Source: an uncultured Bacteroidia bacterium (lineage in GTDB: Bacteria > Bacteroidota > Bacteroidia > Bacteroidales > Prolixibacteraceae). From it: 64,000 nucleotides of DNA. The stretch spans positions 1-64,000 of the forward strand of contig CAIXZH010000014.1 of the NCBI GenBank assembly GCA_903923905.1, read 5' to 3'. The translations under genes and the position numbers were made by a program. Positions 58,386-64,000 of this stretch are shown piece by piece. Numbering within the stretch: position 1 is the first letter of the stretch; each line of letters starts with the position of its first letter. The notes under the pieces were generated by a model, which did not search any database, was not told the DNA's origin, and worked only from the letters and a program-made list of their open reading frames with translations.

Positions 58386-58423
58386 AACAAAAAGAGCAAT
58401 CCAAACGGGTTGCTCTTTTTGTT
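58386..58423 (+). terminator. Terminator of the rightward late operon
   Basis: 17-bp arms (58386-58402 and 58407-58423) with one G-U pair, a 4-nt loop and a T5 tract inside the 3' arm. Core AGAGCAAT/TTGCTCT. Confidence 0.88.
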
Positions 58424-58428
58424 AAAGT

Positions 58429-58548
58429 GGCCAGGGGAACGCCAATTCACCAACCTTACAGCCGATGTGGACTTTCGCCCAACCCCTGGCCGTATCGAAA
58501 AGGACACGAACCATGAGAATGGGCTGTAAGTGGTATTGGCGAATTGGC
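58429..58548 (+). ncRNA. Candidate pseudoknotted RNA near phage right end
   Basis: Three interlocking helices can be drawn. P2: GCCAATTC (58441-58448) with 58541-58548, CCAA (58450-58453) with 58536-58539, and CTTACAGCC (58455-58463) with 58522-58530, 21 pairs in all. P3: 58467-58469 with 58505-58507, and 58472-58477 with 58496-58502 (one bulge); the gap between them is a tandem G-A/A-G mismatch. Pseudoknot: GGCCAGGGG (58429-58437) with CCCCTGGCC (58483-58491), which lies in the P3 apical loop. The element comes right after the late terminator. No known class recognised. A DNA-level role is the alternative. Confidence 0.55.
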
Positions 58549-58638
58549 ATTGCAAATGTAGATTTTTAAAGGGATTTTAAAAATGAGTATTTGTGCGTGT
58601 GTAGTTAATTATTGAACAATTCGTTTTAGATTTGTGTA
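58549..58638. repeat. Prophage right-end region
   Basis: 90 bp from the pseudoknot element to the right tip. An ATTTTTAAA inverted pair lies at 58562-58570 and 58576-58584, and ACAATTCG occurs twice (58616-58623 and 58638-58645), the second copy spanning the junction. No gene. Likely contains the right transposase-binding sites. Confidence 0.5.
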
Positions 58639-58643
58639 CAATT
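58634..58643. other. Prophage right junction
   Basis: The phage tip GTGTACA (58634-58640) is inverted relative to the left tip. CAATT (58639-58643) repeats the left flank, so the first two bases could be phage or host. Confidence 0.8.
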
Positions 58644-58894
58644 CGAATTCGCGATTATAAATATTAGCAGAAATGATATGATTTATTCAACTATTCCCCG
58701 GTTGAGCAGATAACTTTCCAAAATTTATCTACAGAGTAAAAATTGGTTCGATTAATATTCCATTGTTTTCAAAACCCGGGAAATCCAATGTTTGTAAACT
58801 GGAAGAGTGGTAAGTTAAATAAGGGTTTGTCTTTCAACTTGAAGTCGATATTAATTAATCCCCGATATTCAGGATTCGTCCTGATAGGACAGAA
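58644..58894. other. Host intergenic stretch right of the prophage
   Basis: About 250 bp of AT-rich host DNA down to the glycosyltransferase stop. No gene, no strong hairpin. The pre-insertion gap joined this to 24411-24554. Confidence 0.5.
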
Positions 58895-60433
58895 TTAGAA
58901 CCCGTAAACCTCTTTATTCTCACGAATTCTTTTTTTAAAAAATTGGTTTAAAAGTGGTTTTGGATGGTTGCACAGATAGACTTTTAAACCATTTTCACGA
59001 AAATAGATATCCTTTATTTCCCCAATTTCAATGTAATTATTGAAAAGTTCGGGAATATCCCCTAAATGGCCATCAGTTACAATGTAGTTGGTGGCGCTTA
59101 ATGAATCCGGAGCCCAAAAAATGTAACTGTCATTTATCGAAGTAGCGTGAGGAAGATTGTATTTTTTCCCGTAAAAATCAATTGCGCCAGCCTGACCATA
59201 ATTATTTGCATAAATGATGCAGTCCTTTTTTTGATTCATGTCTAGTTTGTTGTAGGCGACTGAAACTATTCCTGCCAGTTCCTTCCACCCTGACATATCC
59301 ATATAATCCTGAGGTATTGGAAAATAGTTGTTATTTTCACCGCGCATTGGCGCTGTTGTAACGTACTTTGAAAAAATAGCGCAATATTTCCCCAATTGTT
59401 CTTTCGGCAATACCTGCAAACCTAAAGGGAGATTAATCATACCGGTAAGAAGAGAAAATCCCACAATCAGGTAATTCACAATTCTTAGATTCCCAATTAA
59501 ATACTTTTCAACGAAGAATCCTCCAAAAGCAAACATTATAGCATAAACACCGAGGGTATAATACGACTTTCCATTTGTCACCAGAAACAAAAATACAACG
59601 ATCAATAATATATATCCAAACAGACGATATTTCTTTTCCGATTTATAAAAAAGAACCATTATCAATCCGGGAACCCAGATTAAAATTGCTGTAAAATTCA
59701 TCAACAGCTGGTCAACCAGAAAGGCTGTCTTTGAAACATAAACCAACTGGGTGCGATATAATTCATGCAAGTGGGTGATTACCGGGAAATTGTGATTTAT
59801 TTGCCAGATTACATTGGGAGAAACAATCAGCAAACTAATCAGAGCGGCATAAAGAACGTATTTCGAAAATATTAATTTTCTGTGTTCACTGATTAATAAG
59901 GCAATAGTTGTGGAAAAACCTAAAATCAGAATAGAATATTTGTTTAGAAAACCAATGCCCAAAATTATTCCAATCCAAATCCAGTATTTTGGATTTTGTC
60001 GGTTAATTAGTTTTAAAACAAAGAATAAGAAGAGAAACCAGAAAAAAAGTTCGAAAATTACAGGCATAAAAAGAGAACAGGTGCGAAGCATTGCTGTTGA
60101 GATCATAAAGGCAAAGCAACCTGTAAATACACCAAGACCTTTACCACCAATTTCTTTAATGAACAGGGCAATCAATACCAGAATGGAAGCACCAAATAGG
60201 GCAGGAAATAATTTGACGCAAAATTCCTGATAGCCAAAAATATTCTTTACAATAAATGCCAGAAAAGAGATAAAGGGCGGTGTAGATGCAAATCCCCAGG
60301 ATAAGTGGTTTCCCATTTCAAAATACAACATTTCATCCCGGTGCAATTCGTAATTGGTACTTGTTAGAAAGTGAATTGCAAGGTTGACCAAAACTAAGCC
60401 AAATGTCAAAATCCAGAATGATTTCCTATCCAT
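58895..60433 (-). CDS. GT39/ArnT-like membrane glycosyltransferase
   Basis: An integral membrane glycosyltransferase of the GT-C/GT39 type, 512 aa from MDRKSFWILTFG (60433; an upstream ATG at 60466 gives a less typical start). Twelve or so transmembrane helices. The acidic motif LHRDEMLYFEMGNHLSWGF lies in the first luminal loop and is the usual catalytic region; TPPFISFLAF follows. It would transfer sugar from a polyprenyl phosphate donor. The acceptor is unknown. Monocistronic. Confidence 0.85.
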   Translation of the reverse strand: MDRKSFWILTFGLVLVNLAIHFLTSTNYELHRDEMLYFEMGNHLSWGFASTPPFISFLAFIVKNIFGYQEFCVKLFPALFGASILVLIALFIKEIGGKGLGVFTGCFAFMISTAMLRTCSLFMPVIFELFFWFLFLFFVLKLINRQNPKYWIWIGIILGIGFLNKYSILILGFSTTIALLISEHRKLIFSKYVLYAALISLLIVSPNVIWQINHNFPVITHLHELYRTQLVYVSKTAFLVDQLLMNFTAILIWVPGLIMVLFYKSEKKYRLFGYILLIVVFLFLVTNGKSYYTLGVYAIMFAFGGFFVEKYLIGNLRIVNYLIVGFSLLTGMINLPLGLQVLPKEQLGKYCAIFSKYVTTAPMRGENNNYFPIPQDYMDMSGWKELAGIVSVAYNKLDMNQKKDCIIYANNYGQAGAIDFYGKKYNLPHATSINDSYIFWAPDSLSATNYIVTDGHLGDIPELFNNYIEIGEIKDIYFRENGLKVYLCNHPKPLLNQFFKKRIRENKEVYGF

Positions 60434-60569
60434 TTTATGCCTAATGATTTTTATTTCTATCAACAAACAACCCTGTCATCTATCTGCTACGAGGCAATAT
60501 GATTGATATTTAGAACTAAAAGATAAATTTATCCCGGATCAGTTCCGAAATGGATATCCCAGCGAGCGG

Positions 60570-61943
60570 TTAAATCGGGATCTGGAAAACAAAAATACCT
60601 AAAAGAAGAACAGCCACACCACAAACTACAATTAAAACAGCATTTAGCTTGCTGATTTCAATGGGATTAGGATTATCGCTCTCAGAAAAAGCTTCACGAA
60701 GCACATAAAAATAATAATAGATTCCGATTATGGCCATAACAATGGCGAAAATGGAGATGGCCAGATAACCGCGGCTAATCGACAAAATGAAAACTCGATA
60801 TTTAGCCAAAAAGCCGGCAGTTGGGGGAATGCCTGCTAGCGACATAAGAAGGATAGTCATAAAAACCGCCATCCACGGTTTCTGCTTATATAGTCCGCGA
60901 AAAATGGACAGTTCTTCAAGACCTTTGGACGCCCTCTTCATATGAATAAAAATGATGAAAAGGGGAACGGTGGCGAGTGAGTATACAAAGGTATAATAGA
61001 GTAGAACAGAGGCCGATGAATCATGCTGGGAAAGCATTGCCAGCATCATAAACCCAGTGTGTACAATTGCAGAATAGGCCAATAACCGTTTAAAATTAGA
61101 TTGATTTAATGCCGCAAGATTACCCACCAGCAGGGATAATCCGGTCATCACCCACAAGGTTTTTTCGAGAGGTGCCGGAAGGGGAAGCAATCCCATACCC
61201 AATAACCTGTAAAACGCAGCAAAACCGGCAGTTTTGACCACAGTGGCCATGAAGGCGGTGACCAGGGTGGGTGAACCTTCATAAACATCTGGACTCCAAA
61301 AATGGAAAGGAGCGACTGCAACTTTAAAGGCAACTCCAATTAAAATAAACAAGAGGCCCAGCATTACCATTGGAGGGAGATGACCGTTGAACTGGGCGAT
61401 ATATGTCTTGATCTCAGGGAGATAAAAAGTAGCTGAAGCGCCGTATACCAATGCAATTCCAAAAAGAAAAAAAGCTGTCGCGAAAGATCCGAGCAAAAAA
61501 TATTTAAACGAAGCTTCATTCGACCGGTAAGAGGTTTTCTTTCCTCCGGCAAGAATATATAATGGGATAGATAAAATTTCAATCCCCAGGAAAAGCATAA
61601 TCAGGTTCGAAAAAGAGGTCATCAGGAAGGCCCCGGTCAGGGCAAAAATCATCAGGGCATATTGCTCTGCCACATGATGCTCCATACGCCGGTAATAATT
61701 GATCCCAAAAAGAAAAATCAATATGGTAATAATGAGCATTGATACATTGAAAGCGATCGAGAAATTATCGATGATCATCATATCGTGAAAATACTTCGAT
61801 CCAAGACCCCAATCTTTCAGTGAAAGAATCATACTGATGACCAAACCTGTAATAGCAACGGGCGCCAGAAGTGCTTTGTTATTTGCAAAACCCAGATACA
61901 GGACGATAATCCCAAAAACTGTTAATAAAATTAATGCGCTCAT
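60570..61943 (-). CDS. nuoN: NADH-quinone oxidoreductase subunit N
   Basis: Membrane subunit of complex I, 457 aa, about 14 transmembrane helices, an antiporter-like proton channel. The conserved block FKVAVAPFHFWSPDVYEGSP carries the key lysine, and GIPPTAGFLAKYRVF is the discontinuous-helix region. Last gene of the nuoL-nuoM-nuoN block; 37 nt after nuoM. Confidence 0.95.
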   Translation of the reverse strand: MSALILLTVFGIIVLYLGFANNKALLAPVAITGLVISMILSLKDWGLGSKYFHDMMIIDNFSIAFNVSMLIITILIFLFGINYYRRMEHHVAEQYALMIFALTGAFLMTSFSNLIMLFLGIEILSIPLYILAGGKKTSYRSNEASFKYFLLGSFATAFFLFGIALVYGASATFYLPEIKTYIAQFNGHLPPMVMLGLLFILIGVAFKVAVAPFHFWSPDVYEGSPTLVTAFMATVVKTAGFAAFYRLLGMGLLPLPAPLEKTLWVMTGLSLLVGNLAALNQSNFKRLLAYSAIVHTGFMMLAMLSQHDSSASVLLYYTFVYSLATVPLFIIFIHMKRASKGLEELSIFRGLYKQKPWMAVFMTILLMSLAGIPPTAGFLAKYRVFILSISRGYLAISIFAIVMAIIGIYYYFYVLREAFSESDNPNPIEISKLNAVLIVVCGVAVLLLGIFVFQIPI

Positions 61944-61980
61944 TGGCTGACTAAATTCAAGTTGTTTCTAATAGATCTGA

Positions 61981-63447
61981 TTATCGCACAAATAAGGTAA
62001 CCACCTCATTGGCAGGAATCAAAAGCTTCTGCATGGAATTAACCGATACTTCAACTAAGTTCAAAATTGGTTGGGGAAATATCCCTAATATAATTATTAT
62101 TGCAATCAATGGAATCAGAATAAAGTAATCAAGTGTCCTGATATCCTTCACCTTTGCGAGAGCAGGATTCTTGTCGCCTAGCATGATTCGCTGATAGGCG
62201 TAGAGCATATACACTGCCCCTAAAATCATGGTTGTTCCACCGAAAACAGCAAACCAGATGGATAGCTTGGCAAGCCCCATGATGATTAAGAACTCTCCTA
62301 CAAAACCGGAAGTAAGCGGCAAAGCGATTGATCCTAAAACAATGATCAGTAAAAGGATAGCCATATTAGGGGCAGCAAGCTTTAACCCCCCCATATGGGG
62401 CAATTCAAGGGTCGATGTCCTTTCCTGGATAAGATGAACCATGTAAAAGAGAGCCACAATAGTAACTCCATGACTAATTACTTGAAAAAGAAGTCCTTGT
62501 GTAGAATAATAATTCAAAGTAAACATGGCTGCTGCCATCAGGGAGATGTGTGCCATGGATGAAAAGGCGATCAGCTTTTTAATATTCGTTTGACGGAAAG
62601 CAATTACCGAAGCGTAAACAACACCGATCAGACACATGATAATCACGGTATTTTGCCAGTAAATAACTCCCTGCGGGACAATCGGAAAGAGAAAACGCAA
62701 CGCTCCGTAAATACCCATCTTTGTAAGAACGCCCGCCAGAATCATAACTCCCTGCTTGGAAGCCATGGTATAGGTGGATGGTTGCCAGGTATGAAAAGGG
62801 AATACCGGCATTTTAATGGCAAATGCGATGAAAAGAACCCAGAAAAGCCAGGTTTGTGTGTGAGCCGCAATATGAAGCTGATTGAATGCCGAAAAATCGG
62901 TGGTATGCAAACCGGGTGTTAACTGAAAGAGAAAGATAATTCCGAATAACAGGAACAAGCTTCCGGTTAAGGTATAAATAAAGAATTTTAGGGTGATGGC
63001 TCTGCGGTTTTCACCTCCCCAAAGAAGCAGGATAAAATAGACCGGAATAAGCGTTAATTCCCAGAAGATATAAAACAGAAAAGCATTCTGGGCCAGGAAA
63101 ACGCCAATCAATGCGGATTGAGTAAACAAGATCAGAAAGTTGAGTACCGGAATCTGGACGTGGGAGCGGGTAAAGCCTGAAAGGATAATAAACGGGAAGA
63201 GCAAATTAGTCAACAACAACATAATAAGGCTGATACCATCAAAGCCCAGAGAAAATTGGGTCCCCATAAAATTATCCCAGTTTACGGAATATGAGGCAGA
63301 TGGAACAGAGATGATCAGCCCCAATGTGATCAGCAAATTTACAATAGCCGATGTCAGCGCAATTATTCGCACGGTAGCCGGATCTCGCAGAACCAGAAGA
63401 AACAGCCCGGTAATAATAGGTATTAAGAGTATAATCAGCAATATCAT
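61981..63447 (-). CDS. nuoM: NADH-quinone oxidoreductase subunit M
   Basis: Antiporter-like subunit of complex I, 488 aa. FYIFWELTLIPVYFILLLWG holds the conserved glutamate of helix 5, and FAIKMPVFPFHTWQPSTYTM the conserved lysine and histidine. GFVGEFLIIMGL completes the family signature. It starts 3 nt after the nuoL stop. Confidence 0.96.
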   Translation of the reverse strand: MILLIILLIPIITGLFLLVLRDPATVRIIALTSAIVNLLITLGLIISVPSASYSVNWDNFMGTQFSLGFDGISLIMLLLTNLLFPFIILSGFTRSHVQIPVLNFLILFTQSALIGVFLAQNAFLFYIFWELTLIPVYFILLLWGGENRRAITLKFFIYTLTGSLFLLFGIIFLFQLTPGLHTTDFSAFNQLHIAAHTQTWLFWVLFIAFAIKMPVFPFHTWQPSTYTMASKQGVMILAGVLTKMGIYGALRFLFPIVPQGVIYWQNTVIIMCLIGVVYASVIAFRQTNIKKLIAFSSMAHISLMAAAMFTLNYYSTQGLLFQVISHGVTIVALFYMVHLIQERTSTLELPHMGGLKLAAPNMAILLLIIVLGSIALPLTSGFVGEFLIIMGLAKLSIWFAVFGGTTMILGAVYMLYAYQRIMLGDKNPALAKVKDIRTLDYFILIPLIAIIIILGIFPQPILNLVEVSVNSMQKLLIPANEVVTLFVR

Positions 63448-63450
63448 AGG

Positions 63451-64000
63451 TCAGACAATTAAAATAAAGATGATGAAAAGTAGAATACCAGCTACCATGG
63501 CAAACAGATAAAAACTCATATTGCCTTGTTGCAATTTTCGCACCAGATTCCCGAGTTTGGAAGTAAGAATGCCAACTTCGTCAACTGCAGGATCAAGCAC
63601 TTTATTTTCAACTTTATTGAAAAAGAAATCGGAAAGAGAACCGAATGGTTTTTCAATGACGGCACTGTAGATCTCGTCAACATAAAATTTGTTCTCAATT
63701 GCTTTACTGAAAATATTGGTTGAAACACCATCAGCTACGGGTATATCCGCCTTCTTTACATAAATCCGGTAAGCATACAGAATGACCAGGCCCAGCAGAA
63801 TCAGCGAAGAAACAATTAATCCGATTTCAGTGGCACTGCCAAGTTCTTCCGTAATCCCGGAGATTATGCTCTTATTCAGAAATTCACCGAATCGCGAATC
63901 TCCACCAAACAGCGAAGGGATATTCAGAAATCCGCCAAACACTGACAAAATGCTCAAAATAATCAGTGGGAAAGTCATTACACGTGGTGATTCATGCGGA
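63451..64000 (-). CDS. nuoL: NADH-quinone oxidoreductase subunit L, C-terminal part
   Basis: Partial gene running off the window end. The in-frame upstream codons read PHESPRV before MTFPLIILSIL, the usual NuoL sequence, so the reading frame is open beyond 64000. Visible are the last membrane helices and the amphipathic helix HL region (NKFYVDEIYSAVIEKPFGSL), then a terminal helix (FAMVAGILLFIIFILIV). About 180 residues are in the window of an expected 600 or so. Confidence 0.93.
   Translation of the reverse strand, partial: PHESPRVMTFPLIILSILSVFGGFLNIPSLFGGDSRFGEFLNKSIISGITEELGSATEIGLIVSSLILLGLVILYAYRIYVKKADIPVADGVSTNIFSKAIENKFYVDEIYSAVIEKPFGSLSDFFFNKVENKVLDPAVDEVGILTSKLGNLVRKLQQGNMSFYLFAMVAGILLFIIFILIV

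Larger units (their letters stand above)
24555..58638 (+). mobile_element. Transposable Mu-type prophage
   Basis: A complete-looking prophage of about 34 kb. The left tip is TGTACACATC (from 24555) and the right tip is GTGTACA (58634-58640), so 8 bp at each end are inverted copies. CAATT flanks the element at 24550-24554 and again at 58639-58643. If the duplication is CAATT (5 bp, as for Mu), the element ends at 58638. If the ends are TG...CA, it ends at 58640 with a 3-bp ATT duplication. Contents: repressor, DDE transposase, MuB-like ATPase, Mu-type gp16/gp27/gp28/gp29/gpF/gpG/gp36 relatives, a ClpP-like protease, capsid, siphovirus-type tail and lysis genes. All open frames are intact. Confidence 0.93.

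Noticed and set aside
58429-58548. Assignment of the right-end structure as an HDV-like ribozyme
   Set aside because: The strand order is similar, but the main helix is much longer than usual, the pseudoknot helix has 9 rather than about 7 pairs, and I could not find the catalytic cytosine segment. I list it only as an unassigned structure.
1-64000. CRISPR arrays, tRNA, rRNA or tmRNA genes
   Set aside because: No regularly spaced direct repeats of CRISPR type and no cloverleaf or rRNA-like sequence were seen by reading; a dedicated RNA search was not possible.

Overview
The window looks like a chromosome segment of a Bacteroidota bacterium, probably Bacteroidales/Marinilabiliales-like, carrying a complete-looking transposable (Mu-type) prophage of about 34 kb. 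The host assignment rests on a LytTR/LytS pair, an RprY/RprX-type two-component pair, an ABC-2 permease fused to an M1-type peptidase, typical signal peptides ending in SAQ/AFAQ, lipoproteins, A-rich rather than Shine-Dalgarno start contexts, and promoters of the Bacteroidetes type (TTTG/TTG, about 20 bp, TAnnTTTG). No RNA genes of known class and no CRISPR array were seen.

Host left part (1-24554). A minus-strand operon (lipoprotein, LytS-like kinase, LytTR regulator) is followed by leuS (minus), gdhA (plus), an OmpR-family regulator/kinase pair (minus), an ABC exporter pair with a peptidase-permease fusion (minus), and a carbohydrate-active group: a putative glycosidase lipoprotein, a sialate O-acetylesterase, a DUF5703/GH95-like protein and a five-bladed-propeller glycosidase-like protein. 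A small XRE regulator/membrane protein pair sits inside that group. Several intergenic regions hold palindromic, REP-like repeats.

Prophage (about 24555-58638/58640). The ends are TGTACACA and TGTGTACA in inverted orientation, flanked by CAATT on both sides. Left to right: repressor (minus); a Cro/Ner-like early gene; two tiny membrane proteins; MuA-like DDE transposase; MuB-like ATPase; a second P-loop ATPase; a run of small early genes (GemA/gp16-like, DUF3164, Rho_N-like, DUF4406). Next comes a monocistronic cassette with its own structured leader, between two terminators. The packaging/head arm follows on the minus strand (gp37-like, gpG-like, portal fused to MuF, gp36, large terminase, small terminase). 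A divergent late promoter region separates it from the plus-strand arm: ClpP-like head protease, major capsid, tail tube, a tail assembly chaperone pair joined by a probable -1 frameshift, tape measure, baseplate protein and fibre, then lysis genes, a second adaptor-fibre pair and a secreted nuclease. There is no contractile sheath gene, so a siphovirus-like particle is inferred.

Host right part (58641-64000). A GT39-like membrane glycosyltransferase and the distal complex I genes nuoL (partial), nuoM and nuoN, all minus. The prophage is inserted between genes and disrupts no visible host gene.

The observations I rate highest are: (1) a symmetric two-promoter late control region around a composite dyad at 41526-41582; (2) two unassigned, strongly base-paired RNA candidates, one leading a moron-like gene at 35310-35434 and one pseudoknotted at 58429-58548; (3) a duplicated adaptor-plus-fibre cassette whose fibres carry Sec signal peptides; (4) an A AAA AAC frameshift site in the tail chaperone gene; (5) a capsid protein with a 50-residue hydrophobic N-terminal extension.
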